Part shown: piece by piece, positions 45,401-53,773 of the stretch
Layout of the letters: each line of letters opens with the position of its first letter
Numbering within the stretch: position 1 is the stretch's first letter
Source of the DNA: an uncultured Porphyromonadaceae bacterium
GTDB taxonomy: Bacteria > Bacteroidota > Bacteroidia > Bacteroidales > Muribaculaceae
NCBI GenBank assembly: GCA_900545955.1
Contig: URAU01000016.1
Coordinates: 1-59,632, forward strand
Reading direction: 5' to 3'
DNA length: 59,632 nt
Position numbers and translations under genes: made by a program
The notes under the pieces: generated by a model
Told to the model about the DNA's origin: nothing
The model's database searches: none
Seen by the model: the letters and a program-made list of their open reading frames with translations, nothing else

Positions 45401-45910
45401 CAGGGTGACAAGACTTTTGCCGACGTGGCCGATTTCTTCACCCCGTTTGCCGACGGACGTCCCGGGGGCACAATCGCCTATCCTCTGACCAATCTAAGCG
45501 AAGGATACCATTCGCTCACACTCCGGGTGTGGGACAACCAGCCCAACTCCACCACAGCCACCGTGGAATGCTTCGTGAGCAACGCCGTGGCGCCCAACCT
45601 CTACGACGTCTATACGGAGACAAATCCCGTACAGGACGTAGCCAAATTCTACGTCACTCACGACCGCCCCGACCGCTCCGTCACCGTGACCATCGACGTC
45701 TACGACCTGATGGGCCGCCGCCTCTGGACAGCCACCGAATCGGGCCGTAGCGACATGTTCACCTCGATGGCGATAAGCTGGGACCTGCTCGACAGCGGAG
45801 GCCGACGCGTGCCGCGCGGAATCTACGTGTACCGCGCCACAATCACCGACGCCGACAGCGGCGAGAAATCGTCGACGGCTTCGAAAAAACTCGCCGTAAA
45901 AGGCATCTGA
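42410..45910 (+). CDS. porU: Type IX secretion system sortase PorU
   Basis: PorU is the cell-surface cysteine protease that removes the C-terminal signal of type IX cargo and links the cargo to lipopolysaccharide, in a complex with PorV. The 1166-residue product has a signal region (hydrophobic about 25-44), an N-terminal beta domain starting SSRLASGRWIKVSVTGSGMH, the gingipain-like C25 catalytic domain (about 410-775) and C-terminal Ig-like domains ending in a FlgD-like fold (YDLMGRRLWTATESG). Catalytic His657 is in FQGHGAPTS and Cys690 in YAATCDFMKWDSP, which agree with my recollection of Porphyromonas gingivalis PorU numbering. porV lies 8 kb downstream. Confidence 0.88.
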   Translation: MRNLYNNIADKTLSTLSLGRARKAFAAAALALIALAAAPSASALPADTYAASSRLASGRWIKVSVTGSGMHKISDESLRAWGLNPAKTKIYGYGARRLPEELNSGYLDDLPQTPSEYVGGRGLFFYAEGPRTFTLRNGNYATPVNNPFTDLGYYYLSDSGSDERLAPGESGSAYAPTEQSPSTFYDRAVHEVDLYSPGNVGFFLTGEDFRYKPAQTFTLNLSNPDESQPALVEVSFVAHTVNAGGRISVGVNGTTLPSTASDNFTQVTDVHTFGREILTRKQAQFKGSRLNVEIRFSASGSVTRANLNYICVSYARKLQLGSGKCLNFTIANARPTLGGASDATRIWDVTDPLEATAVRHQVSGGFAGWQSSYAGATRRYAAWEPSGSFPSPQMVEEVASQNIHAKDVPDMVIFTPAEWRTEAERLAQMHRTDATDPLDVLVLTPRQVYNEFSSGSPDAQAFRKVLKMFYDRGQSAPSGKRLRYAMFFSRPTFDPRLKTEVVRSLGYTMLPAWFSDSGLNENDAYTTDDIFGFLEDGSGVNQSRDKLSIAVGRIPAVSIAEAKAAVDKIAYYSSRLPKGNWKNNLLILADDQDNGDHMTQANTMAAALEGSDSGSDIFLRKVYLDEFELVANRYPEAKTQLFRLLDEGVAFWSFQGHGAPTSLTHEQVVTYQELNSFDLRHWPVMYAATCDFMKWDSPTRSGAEMLFNNPNGGVIGAISATRPAYISQNGELSAAVGRNMFTRDDRGLIVPLGEGYRLSKNDYRNSEGTPVSNANKLRYVLLGDPAMRMIFPSNRIVLDEMGGRPVVSLDAEEEPATLMARQTTTAKGRVVDPLTGATLTGFNGTLSAVLYDAEESVTTRGNGKEGTPVTFDRQGSRLFVGSAKIVNGEFTMQINMPAEVADNYRRAAFNLYAQGTIANKTAEAASLCRDFYVYGEDENARPDNQPPVVEQIYLNHPSFENGQEVNPNPVLIARVSDNLGINLSQAGVGHAMTISLDQGDKTFADVADFFTPFADGRPGGTIAYPLTNLSEGYHSLTLRVWDNQPNSTTATVECFVSNAVAPNLYDVYTETNPVQDVAKFYVTHDRPDRSVTVTIDVYDLMGRRLWTATESGRSDMFTSMAISWDLLDSGGRRVPRGIYVYRATITDADSGEKSSTASKKLAVKGI

Positions 45911-45966
45911 TTCCCTGCGGCATTCCGACCCGCATCCTCCGGTTTCCTTATTACGGCGGAAGTTTG

Positions 45967-45974
45967 TAACTTTG
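45967..45974 (+). promoter_or_regulatory. -7 box for rex
   Basis: TAACTTTG matches TAnnTTTG and lies 48 bases before the rex start. The -33 element is unclear. Confidence 0.5.
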
Positions 45975-46022
45975 CACTCCGTAAACCGACCACTGCCGCA
46001 CATTTAGCGACAAACTCCTATA

Positions 46023-46667
46023 ATGACAGATTCGAAAAACGACCTCATACCCGAACCTTCGCTGAGGCGCATGCCTTGGTATCTTGCTTATGTGAGCATG
46101 CTGCGCGAGCGGCATGTCGACTACGTATCGTCCACACAGATTTCGCGAGAACTCAAAGTCGACTCCTCGCAGATAGCCAAGGACCTTTCGTTTCTCGACA
46201 TCAAGGGAAAAACGCGCATAGGCTACGAGGTGAAGCTCCTGGAGCACAAGCTCGAGGAGTTTCTCGGCTTCCGGCGCCGCCACCGCGCCGTGATGGTCGG
46301 AGCAGGCTCGCTCGGCGGCGCGCTGATGCAGGATTCCGGCCTCACGCGCTACGGACTGGAGATTGTGGCCGGTTTCGACGTCGACACCGCGCTGGTGGGC
46401 TCCGTGAAACACGGTCTCCCCGTCTATCACATCGACTCGCTCACCGACGAGTGCCGCCGGCTGCGCGCCGGAATAGGCATCCTGGCCGTTCCTCCCGAGC
46501 ATGCCCAGACTATGGCCGACCGGCTTATCGAGGCGGGAGTGAAGGCTATCTGGAACTTCACGCCTTTCAGAATCTGCGCCCCCGAGGGTGTGGTGATTTC
46601 GAACACTTCGATCTACGCCCATCTTGCCGTGATGTACAACCGCATGGAGGCCGACGCAAACCGTTAG
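46023..46667 (+). CDS. rex: Redox-sensing transcriptional repressor Rex
   Basis: Rex senses the NADH/NAD+ ratio and represses fermentation and respiration genes when NADH is low. The 214 residues contain the N-terminal winged helix (VDYVSSTQISRELKVDSSQI, then AKDLSFLDIKGKTRIGYEV) and a C-terminal Rossmann domain (VMVGAGSLGGALMQ, then IVAGFDVDTALVG, IGILAVPPEHAQ). The last segment GVVISNTSIYAHLAVMYNR is the domain-swapped helix. Length is normal. It lies between the two C25 protease genes. No own-operator of the TTGTGAA type was noticed. Confidence 0.95.
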   Translation: MTDSKNDLIPEPSLRRMPWYLAYVSMLRERHVDYVSSTQISRELKVDSSQIAKDLSFLDIKGKTRIGYEVKLLEHKLEEFLGFRRRHRAVMVGAGSLGGALMQDSGLTRYGLEIVAGFDVDTALVGSVKHGLPVYHIDSLTDECRRLRAGIGILAVPPEHAQTMADRLIEAGVKAIWNFTPFRICAPEGVVISNTSIYAHLAVMYNRMEADANR

Positions 46668-46693
46668 ACCGACTTATCCGCACTCCGACCGCC

Positions 46694-47314
46694 ATGAAGA
46701 TTATAGCTTTCAACCGCCCGGCTGACCGATGGCCGCAATCGCTGGCCGATGCGCTCGCGGATTCCGACGTGCCCGACCCTTCGGCAATTCCGGCCACACT
46801 TATCGCCGATTCGGCGGTGGTCAGACCCGCCACACCGCTCTTCGTGCCTGATTTCGCCACCGATGGCTGGACTCTGCGGCTGTTCCCGGCAATCGTAATC
46901 GAACGGCTCGGCAAAAGCATCGAGCCGCGTTTTGCCCAGCGCTACACATCTTCCTGGCGTATTGCCGCAAGGCTTATGCCGGCATCCCAGTCGGCCGACA
47001 CCCCACTGCAAGGGATTTCCGCCGCTTTCGACGGCGCCATCGCCCTCGGGCCGGAAATCAGCGGTCGGCCCTCCTCCACGGCCGACATACGGCTGACACA
47101 TCCCTCGCTCGACAGCGGAAGCATTGACCTCCACATCGATGCTGCCGACTTTCATATCGACGAAACAATAGCCCTTGCCAGCAGATTCATGACGCTGAAA
47201 ACGGGCGACCTCATACTCCCCTGCTATCTTCCGCCGGAAGTGGCTCCAACCGTGGGCTCGCGCCTTACGGCCGAATCGGCCGGCGGTACGCTGCTCTCAC
47301 TTAAAATCAGATAG
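46694..47314 (+). CDS. Degenerate fumarylacetoacetate-hydrolase-like protein
   Basis: The 206-residue protein follows the order of FAH-family features: a start like MKIIAFNRPADRW, then ATLIADSAVVRPATPLFVPD, then VIERLGKSIEP, then AFDGAIALGP and a closing FMTLKTGDLILPCYLP with SRLTAESAG. The acidic metal ligands normally found in the ExE and Asp positions are absent at the equivalent places (LRLFPAIVIERLG has no leading Glu), so it may be a non-catalytic member. It follows rex by 26 bases and could be co-transcribed. Function unknown. Confidence 0.6.
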   Translation: MKIIAFNRPADRWPQSLADALADSDVPDPSAIPATLIADSAVVRPATPLFVPDFATDGWTLRLFPAIVIERLGKSIEPRFAQRYTSSWRIAARLMPASQSADTPLQGISAAFDGAIALGPEISGRPSSTADIRLTHPSLDSGSIDLHIDAADFHIDETIALASRFMTLKTGDLILPCYLPPEVAPTVGSRLTAESAGGTLLSLKIR

Positions 47315-47345
47315 GCCGACGCCTTACGAATCAACCGTTTACTTC

Positions 47346-47353
47346 TATCTTTG
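47346..47353 (+). promoter_or_regulatory. -7 box five bases before a start codon
   Basis: TATCTTTG matches TAnnTTTG and ends five bases before the ATG at 47359. The transcript would start at or near the ATG, giving a leaderless message. Confidence 0.55.
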
Positions 47354-47358
47354 ACCCG

Positions 47359-50300
47359 ATGAACGCATATCGCCACTTTTGCCGCCTTACGCGCATTGCC
47401 ATGACCTTCGCCGCCGTTGCCGCCGTCGCATTCCAGGCAAACGCCTCGACGGCCGCTACCTCGCGCCTTGCCTCCGGCCGATGGGTTAAAATCAAGCTTA
47501 CCGAATCTGGCATACATCAGATTACTTTCGACCAGCTACGCCAATGGGGATTCTCCAACCCGGCAAAAGTCGGCGTATTTGGCTTCCCCGCCGTAGAGCT
47601 CAGTTCATACCACCTCACAGCCGACCGTCTCAACGACCTTCCGGCCGTGCCCTGCCGCGTGGCCGACGACAAAATCATCTTCTTCGGTCTGGCCGACGTG
47701 AATCTCCAGGCCTTCAACGGCAATCTTCCCACCGGCTACGATACCGGCACATACACCTCCGTGTCACGCAACTATTACGCCGACTACGGTACATATTTCC
47801 TCACCGACTCCCAACCCGCGCAGGAGATCGCCACCATAGCCTACAGCGGACCCGAGACCTCCGGCGGCATCCCCTCTCAGGCCATCACCGAATCCAAGGC
47901 AATGAGCCTCTACGAGAAAGAGCTTCAGAGCGAAAAGCACCTCGGCGCACGCCTCTGGGATGAACTGATTCCCGAAGGATCAACCGCCACCTACCCCCTC
48001 GAAATGCCGGGCTTCAACCCCGACGGGGGTCAGGCCGAGATTCTGATGTATGTAGGCCACTGCGCCAGCAGCCAGTCGCAGTATGTACCCATCACCCTTC
48101 CCAGCGGATATCTCGCCGCCAACAGCCTTTACCTCTCCAAGCAGAATTCTGCCGAGATGTGGCTCTACGGCCAGTCGCGCCTGCTCCACGACAACACCAC
48201 CGACCATCCCATAGTGCGCGCCGAGGGCGACGTCTACCCCCTCCAGTTCACCAACACGCTGCCCGGAGGGCGCCTAACCATCGACTATATCTCCACGCTC
48301 TATCCCACACGCAACGCCCTCGCCGGCCGTTCCCAGGCCGTCTTCACCCTCTCCGACCTCACCGCCTCGAGCCTTCTGGCATTCGAGGGAAACGAAGGCG
48401 AACCCCTCGAGGTATGGGACGTGACCACATCCACCGCTCCGCGTGCTTTCACCACCTCAGGGGTCGAAGGAACCGCATCCGTAGTGGTGAGCTCCCCCGG
48501 AAGCTTCAGCACCTCCAACTCCTTCCCGCGCCAGTTTGCCCGTATCGTCGTGTTCAATCCTGAAAGCGAACTCCTCGGGGTGGAATTCGACGGCGAGGTC
48601 GACAACCAGAATCTCCACGCCATGCCCGTGCCCGACATGCTGATTATCACGGCATCGGAATTCCTCGACCAGGCCACCCGCCTGGCCGACATCCACCACG
48701 CCCACAACGGGCTCGACGTAGCCGTCGTGACTCAGGAGCAGGTCTACAACGAATTTTCATCAGGCACGCCTATGATTATGGCCCTGCGTTCGTTCGCCTC
48801 CTCGCTCTACGAGCGCGACCCCGCGAAATTCCGCTCCGTGCTCATAATCGGAGCCGCCCACTGGGACAACCGCTACATCACCGTCGACAACGCCGATGAA
48901 TGCCGGCGCAACTACGTGCCGATGTTCCTCTGTGAGCGCGGCGACGCCGTAGGCTCATGGCCCCAGAGCTACAAGACCGACGCCTTCGTCGGAATGCTCG
49001 ACTACAACAGCTCCACTCTCGACATGTTCAATACCGACATGAAGATTTCCGTAGGACGTATTCCCGCCATTTCGGGCAGCTATGTCGCCTCCTACATCGA
49101 CAAAGTAGAGAAATACCTCGCAAATCTCCCCTCTCCCGAAATATACAATACCGTGCTCGTAAGTTCCGACTGGGGCAACAGCAACGGTCATATGAAGCAG
49201 GCCGACGAACTCGCCACCGACATCGAGGCCCTCGCCCCCGGCACGACCGCCATCAAGGCCCACAACTCAATCTATCCCTTTGTCAACAGCACGGCCGCCA
49301 TGGTGACCGGCAAAATGACCGACGCCCTGACGCGCGGCATCGGCCTATTCACCTTCAACGGCCATTCGCTCAGCACTTTCGCACTCGGAGCAGGCTCGCT
49401 CTGGGATGTTTCCAAAGTGGCTTCAACCAGCTATACGGTACCACCATTCGTGATGTTCGCCACCTGCAACGGCATCGAGCCCTCGCAGACCTCACACTCG
49501 ATTTCCGAAGCCATGCTCTCCGAACGCAACGGTGGCGCCATAGGCGTCATCGCAGCCTGCCGCTCGGTATTCATGAACTACAATCAGTATCTCGCACGCG
49601 AGGTCGTGGAAAAAGTCTACCTCAAGCGTCCGAATCCTACAACAGGCACGGTGATGATGGACGCCCACAACGGCCTTATCGACGACCTCAACCAGGGCAC
49701 CACACGCAACCGCGCCATGGCCAATCGCCTGGCCTACAATCTGTATGGAGATCCTGAAATTCCGATTCCTCAGCGCACCCACGGCGTTCGCCTCACCGCC
49801 GTCAACGGCGCCGAAGTCGACCCCGACTCGGAGGTCAGCGTCAACGCCGACACCCCCGTGCGCCTCGAAGGCGTCGTTGTCGACCTCAAGGGCAATGAAA
49901 TAAAAGATTTCAACGGCACTCTCCACATCTCGCTCTACGATTCTCCGATTTCTTTCGATGTAATCAACGGCGACAAGACCGACCTGAGCCTGGGAGATTC
50001 ATCCGTGCTCGACGAAGAGCTTCTCGTGGAGACGATGGCTACGGTGGAGGGCGGACGCTTTCACGCTGAATTCTTCGTCCCCTCGCCACGCTTCCAGTCC
50101 ACCAACCGTCTGCAGTTCTACGCCCGCGCTGGCGAAACCATAGTGAGCGACGGCTGGAAAGGCCTCTCCGTACTTCAGCCCGAGGCTGCCTCACCCGACA
50201 TCGAGGGGGCTGCAGCTCCCGTAATCAGCGCAATGTATGTCAATTCTCCGGATTTCTGTCAGGGCGACGTGATTCAGGGCCCCTCGGCCACACTCTATGC

Positions 50301-50838
50301 CAGCGTCGATGCCGATCCGTTCGGCCTCATAGCCCAGAGCAGTTCTGCCGGCCGGTCGGCCGCCGTGATAGTCGACGGAGGAACCCCCGTGCCATATGCA
50401 CAATACAGCTTCTCGATAGCCCCCGACGGCTCCGGCTCGCTCGTTTTCCCGCTCAGCAACCTTACCGACGGCCATCATTCGGTAACTTTCCGCGTCAGCA
50501 ACGCATCCGGCCTGACGGCGCGTTCGACAATCGATTTCACCGTCGTATCCCAGCCTCTTGAGGCAACCCTCTCGGTCGAAGAGTATCCCGTACGCGAATC
50601 CGCCACGATCAATCTTGACTGCAACGTCACCGACCCCGTGGAAGGCCACCTCGTGGTTAAGGACGCCCAGGGGCGCCCGATTGTCCGCGTCGACAATCCA
50701 TCCTTCCCCTACGTATGGAACCTCACCGACGCCGGGGGCAACGCCGTAGCCGCCGGCCTCTACACCGTCGAAGCCTACATCCGCACCGGCCGCCTCTACG
50801 GCTCGGCAAAGCCTGTACAGCTCGTAGTCCACTATTGA
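47359..50838 (+). CDS. C25 family cysteine peptidase, PorU paralogue
   Basis: The 1159-residue exported protein has the same plan as PorU: signal peptide (MAFAAVAAVAFQANA-like), opening SRLASGRWVKIKLTESGIHQ, a C25 domain (about 430-790) and C-terminal Ig-like domains. Catalytic His669 (FNGHSLSTF) and Cys703 (MFATCNGIEPS) are both kept, but the surrounding residues differ from PorU (GHS for GHG, ATCNG for ATCDF). It is 1.4 kb from porU, with rex and an FAH-like gene between, so a duplication followed by divergence is likely. It may have a different substrate. It could also be named PorU by automatic methods. Confidence 0.8.
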   Translation: MNAYRHFCRLTRIAMTFAAVAAVAFQANASTAATSRLASGRWVKIKLTESGIHQITFDQLRQWGFSNPAKVGVFGFPAVELSSYHLTADRLNDLPAVPCRVADDKIIFFGLADVNLQAFNGNLPTGYDTGTYTSVSRNYYADYGTYFLTDSQPAQEIATIAYSGPETSGGIPSQAITESKAMSLYEKELQSEKHLGARLWDELIPEGSTATYPLEMPGFNPDGGQAEILMYVGHCASSQSQYVPITLPSGYLAANSLYLSKQNSAEMWLYGQSRLLHDNTTDHPIVRAEGDVYPLQFTNTLPGGRLTIDYISTLYPTRNALAGRSQAVFTLSDLTASSLLAFEGNEGEPLEVWDVTTSTAPRAFTTSGVEGTASVVVSSPGSFSTSNSFPRQFARIVVFNPESELLGVEFDGEVDNQNLHAMPVPDMLIITASEFLDQATRLADIHHAHNGLDVAVVTQEQVYNEFSSGTPMIMALRSFASSLYERDPAKFRSVLIIGAAHWDNRYITVDNADECRRNYVPMFLCERGDAVGSWPQSYKTDAFVGMLDYNSSTLDMFNTDMKISVGRIPAISGSYVASYIDKVEKYLANLPSPEIYNTVLVSSDWGNSNGHMKQADELATDIEALAPGTTAIKAHNSIYPFVNSTAAMVTGKMTDALTRGIGLFTFNGHSLSTFALGAGSLWDVSKVASTSYTVPPFVMFATCNGIEPSQTSHSISEAMLSERNGGAIGVIAACRSVFMNYNQYLAREVVEKVYLKRPNPTTGTVMMDAHNGLIDDLNQGTTRNRAMANRLAYNLYGDPEIPIPQRTHGVRLTAVNGAEVDPDSEVSVNADTPVRLEGVVVDLKGNEIKDFNGTLHISLYDSPISFDVINGDKTDLSLGDSSVLDEELLVETMATVEGGRFHAEFFVPSPRFQSTNRLQFYARAGETIVSDGWKGLSVLQPEAASPDIEGAAAPVISAMYVNSPDFCQGDVIQGPSATLYASVDADPFGLIAQSSSAGRSAAVIVDGGTPVPYAQYSFSIAPDGSGSLVFPLSNLTDGHHSVTFRVSNASGLTARSTIDFTVVSQPLEATLSVEEYPVRESATINLDCNVTDPVEGHLVVKDAQGRPIVRVDNPSFPYVWNLTDAGGNAVAAGLYTVEAYIRTGRLYGSAKPVQLVVHY

Positions 50839-50870
50839 ACAAATTCTTAACCCACCATACTAACCAACAG

Positions 50871-52661
50871 ATGTCAATCGACAATATCATAGCGCAGGGC
50901 GTGGCCCGCGCCGTCAAAGATCTTTATAGAGTGGAATGCGACCCCGCTTCCATCGTGCCCCAGACCACAAAGAAAGAATTCGAAGGCAACCTCACCATCG
51001 TGGTCTTCCCTTGGGTAAAAGCCGCCCGTAAAGCACCCGAAGCCGTTGGCGCCGAAATCGGTCAGTGGCTCGTCGACAACGAGCCGGCCGTAGACCGTTT
51101 CAACGTCATCAAAGGCTTCCTGAACCTCGTGATCGAGCCAACGTTCTGGAACTCCGTGCTCGCCCACGTACTCTCCACCCCCCATTTCGGCACCGTCGAG
51201 CCCACCCCCGAATCGCCCCTGGTAATGGTGGAATACAGCTCCCCCAACACCAACAAGCCCCTCCACCTGGGCCATGTGCGCAACAACCTACTCGGCTACT
51301 CGCTCGCCGAAATCCTCAAGGCCTGCGGCAACCGCGTGGTCAAGACCAACATCGTCAACGACCGCGGCATCCACATCTGCAAGTCGATGCTCGCGTGGCA
51401 GAAATGGGGCGACGGCGTAACCCCCGAGAAAGCCGGCAAGAAGGGCGACCACCTCATCGGCGATTTCTATGTGCTCTTCGATAAGCACTACAAGGCTGAA
51501 ATCAAGCAGATTGCCGCTGAAAAGGGAATAAGCGAGGAAGAGGCCGCCGCGCTCTCGCCGCTCATGACCGAGGCGCGCGAAATGCTCCGCCGCTGGGAAG
51601 CCAAAGACCCCGAAGTGCGCTCGCTCTGGGCGATGATGAACCAGTGGGTCTACGACGGCTTCGACCAGACCTACCGCCGCATGGGCGTCGACTTCGACAA
51701 AATCTACTACGAGAGCGACACCTACCTCGAAGGCAAGCAGAAAGTGCTCGAAGGCCTTGAGAAAGGTATCATGTTCCGCAAAGACGACGGCTCCGTATGG
51801 GCCGACCTCTCCGACGCCGGCCTCGACCAGAAGCTCCTGCTCCGCAGCGACGGCACCTCCGTCTACATGACCCAGGACATCGGTACCGCCAAACTCCGCT
51901 TCCAGGACTACCCCATCGACCGCATGATCTACGTGGTCGGCAATGAGCAGAACTACCATTTCCAGGTGCTCTCGCTGCTGCTCGACCGTCTCGGCTTCCG
52001 CTGGGGCAAAGACCTCGTGCACTTCAGCTACGGCATGGTCGAACTCCCCGAAGGCAAGATGAAGAGCCGCGAAGGCACCGTAGTTGATGCCGACGACCTC
52101 ATGGAGGAAATGGTGGAGGGCGCACGCCAGGTGAGCGGCGAGCTCGGCAAGCTCGACGGCCTCACCCCCGCCGAAATCTCCGAAATCTGCGAGACCGTGG
52201 GCCTCGGCGCCTTGAAATACTTCCTGCTGAAAGTCGACCCGCGCAAAAACATGCTCTTCAACCCCAAGGAGTCCATCGACTTCAACGGCAACACCGGCCC
52301 CTTCATCCAGTATACCTACGCCCGCATCCGCTCCGTGCTCCGCAAAGCCCAGGACAAGCAGCTCACCTCTGTCGACTACTCGGCCGTTGTCCCCAACGAA
52401 AAGGAGATTGCCCTCATCCAGACCTTGGCTGACTTCCCTGCCACCGTTCAGGAAGCCGGGCGCAGCTTCTCGCCGGCCCTCATCGCCAACTACGCCTACG
52501 AACTCGTCAAGCAGTACAACCAGTTCTACCACGACTACACCATCCTCGGCGAGACCGACCCCGCCGTGCGCTCCCTCCGCCTCGCCCTGTGCGAAGCCAC
52601 CTCGCGCGTGGTCCGCACCGCCATGTCGCTCCTGGGCATCCGCGTCCCCGAGCGCATGTAA
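50871..52661 (+). CDS. argS: Arginyl-tRNA synthetase
   Basis: ArgRS attaches arginine to its tRNA. The 596-residue class I enzyme has an N-terminal additional domain (residues 1-110), the HIGH-type motif as HLGH in NKPLHLGHVRNN, and a KMSKS-like KMKSREGT. The C-terminal DALR anticodon-binding domain (residues 450-596) has YEYQLVKQYN-like ANYAYELVKQYNQF. Length is normal. It starts 32 bases after the C25 gene. An in-frame earlier ATG lies inside that gene and is rejected. Confidence 0.96.
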   Translation: MSIDNIIAQGVARAVKDLYRVECDPASIVPQTTKKEFEGNLTIVVFPWVKAARKAPEAVGAEIGQWLVDNEPAVDRFNVIKGFLNLVIEPTFWNSVLAHVLSTPHFGTVEPTPESPLVMVEYSSPNTNKPLHLGHVRNNLLGYSLAEILKACGNRVVKTNIVNDRGIHICKSMLAWQKWGDGVTPEKAGKKGDHLIGDFYVLFDKHYKAEIKQIAAEKGISEEEAAALSPLMTEAREMLRRWEAKDPEVRSLWAMMNQWVYDGFDQTYRRMGVDFDKIYYESDTYLEGKQKVLEGLEKGIMFRKDDGSVWADLSDAGLDQKLLLRSDGTSVYMTQDIGTAKLRFQDYPIDRMIYVVGNEQNYHFQVLSLLLDRLGFRWGKDLVHFSYGMVELPEGKMKSREGTVVDADDLMEEMVEGARQVSGELGKLDGLTPAEISEICETVGLGALKYFLLKVDPRKNMLFNPKESIDFNGNTGPFIQYTYARIRSVLRKAQDKQLTSVDYSAVVPNEKEIALIQTLADFPATVQEAGRSFSPALIANYAYELVKQYNQFYHDYTILGETDPAVRSLRLALCEATSRVVRTAMSLLGIRVPERM

Positions 52662-52677
52662 TCGTCCAAAGCCTCTC

Positions 52678-52720
52678 TAAGGTCCTTAAAGTCCCTAAGG
52701 TCTTTAAAGTCCTTAAGGTC
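52678..52720 (+). repeat. 18-bp tandem repeat after argS
   Basis: Two full units and a partial third of TAAGGTCCTTAAAGTCCC (52678-52695, 52696-52713, 52714-52720), each made of two similar nine-base halves (AAGGTC/AAAGTC). It lies 16 bases after the argS stop. Confidence 0.65.
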
Positions 52721-52750
52721 GCTTGCGGTTATCTTCCCTGCGATTAAACT

Positions 52751-52785
52751 TTTGAGCGCTTTTCCGCTCTAATTTGTTATATTTG
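52751..52785 (+). promoter_or_regulatory. Promoter for the BI-1 protein
   Basis: TTTG (52751-52754), a 23-base gap and TATATTTG (52778-52785). The ATG is at 52829. Confidence 0.6.
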
Positions 52786-52828
52786 CATCCTGTTAACCGC
52801 AAAATAAAATCATTTTAAACAAGAAAAT

Positions 52829-53545
52829 ATGAACTACTTCTCCACCGACAACTTCCAGCAGCCGCAGAGCCTCGACATGCGCGTTTCGGCTGTGATGAAG
52901 AACGTCTACGTCAAGATGTTTCTCGGCCTGATTGTCACAGCCCTCGTGGCATGGCTCGTGGCTGCTACCGCCTCGTCCGACCATAGTTTCCTGGCCTATC
53001 TGGCTGCCAACCGCTGGCTTTACTGGGGGCTCGCTCTCGTTGAACTCGGCCTCGTGCTCGCAATCTCGGCCGGGCTGCGCAAAATGAGCGCCGGAATGGC
53101 CACAGGCCTCTTCTTCCTCTTCGCCGTGGTCAACGGTCTGACGCTTTCGCTGATTTTCGTGGCCTATTCCCTCCCGTCGATCTTCAAGACATTCCTGATA
53201 TGTGCCGGAGTATTCGGCGCCATGAGCATCTACGGATACTTCACCACACGCGACCTTACGCGCATCGGATCGTTCCTCTACATGGCCCTGTTCGGACTAA
53301 TTATCCTCGTGATAGTCAACATCTTCTGGGCCAATTCCACGCTCGACTGGATTGTTTCCTTCCTCGGCGTCGCAATCTTCATCGGAATCACCGCCTGGGA
53401 TACCCAGACAATCAAACGCATGGCCATGGCCGACCCCACGATGGCCGACGGACGTCTGGCCACACTCGGCGCCCTCAATCTCTACCTCGATTTCATCAAC
53501 CTCTTCCTCTACCTCCTCCGCTTCTTCGGCTCCAGCCGCGACTGA
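52829..53545 (+). CDS. Bax inhibitor-1 (BI-1/YccA) family membrane protein
   Basis: The 238-residue protein has seven hydrophobic segments after an N-terminal 24-residue soluble part. Family features include MFLGLIVTALVAWLVAA, FGAMSIYGYFTTRDLTRIG and the C-terminal GITAWDTQTIKRM and YLDFINLFLYLLRFFG. BI-1 homologues form pH-sensitive calcium leak channels or modulate membrane proteases (YccA, FtsH). Exact role here unknown. A hairpin (53574-53609) and the copy 2 repeat follow. Confidence 0.93.
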   Translation: MNYFSTDNFQQPQSLDMRVSAVMKNVYVKMFLGLIVTALVAWLVAATASSDHSFLAYLAANRWLYWGLALVELGLVLAISAGLRKMSAGMATGLFFLFAVVNGLTLSLIFVAYSLPSIFKTFLICAGVFGAMSIYGYFTTRDLTRIGSFLYMALFGLIILVIVNIFWANSTLDWIVSFLGVAIFIGITAWDTQTIKRMAMADPTMADGRLATLGALNLYLDFINLFLYLLRFFGSSRD

Positions 53546-53573
53546 TTGACTGAATACCACAACCCCCATACCC

Positions 53574-53609
53574 GCCCCGCCGGATGGCCATCATGCCTCC
53601 CGGCGGGGC
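53574..53609 (+). terminator. Hairpin after the BI-1 gene
   Basis: GCCCCGCCGG (53574-53583) pairs with CCGGCGGGGC (53600-53609). No T-run follows. Confidence 0.55.
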
Positions 53610-53642
53610 GCACTCCATTCAGATTTGGAAGATGATATAGAA

Positions 53643-53773
53643 AGAAGGCCTATCAGAACGGTTCAGATGGTAGGAGTTTGAGGGTGAGGTCGACGGGAGT
53701 TGACTAAAGTCAATGACCGAGACCGAATATCCCTCAAACGACGACCCAGATGAGCCGTTATGATAAGCCTTCT
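53643..53773 (-). repeat. 130-bp structured repeat, copy 2 (inverted)
   Basis: Read on the minus strand it aligns with 13751-13880, with the same core (GGTCATTGAC, then TTTAGTCAACTCCC) and about 80 percent identity. Its ends are AGAAGGC...TATCA with a matching right arm; the inner stem is TTTGAG/CTCAAA. The end sequences differ from copy 1, yet they pair within this copy. It lies in the leader region of porV. Confidence 0.75.

Noticed and set aside
51288..52532. Long minus-strand frame opposite argS (414 codons)
   Set aside because: Antisense shadow of a well-conserved synthetase; no recognisable protein features.
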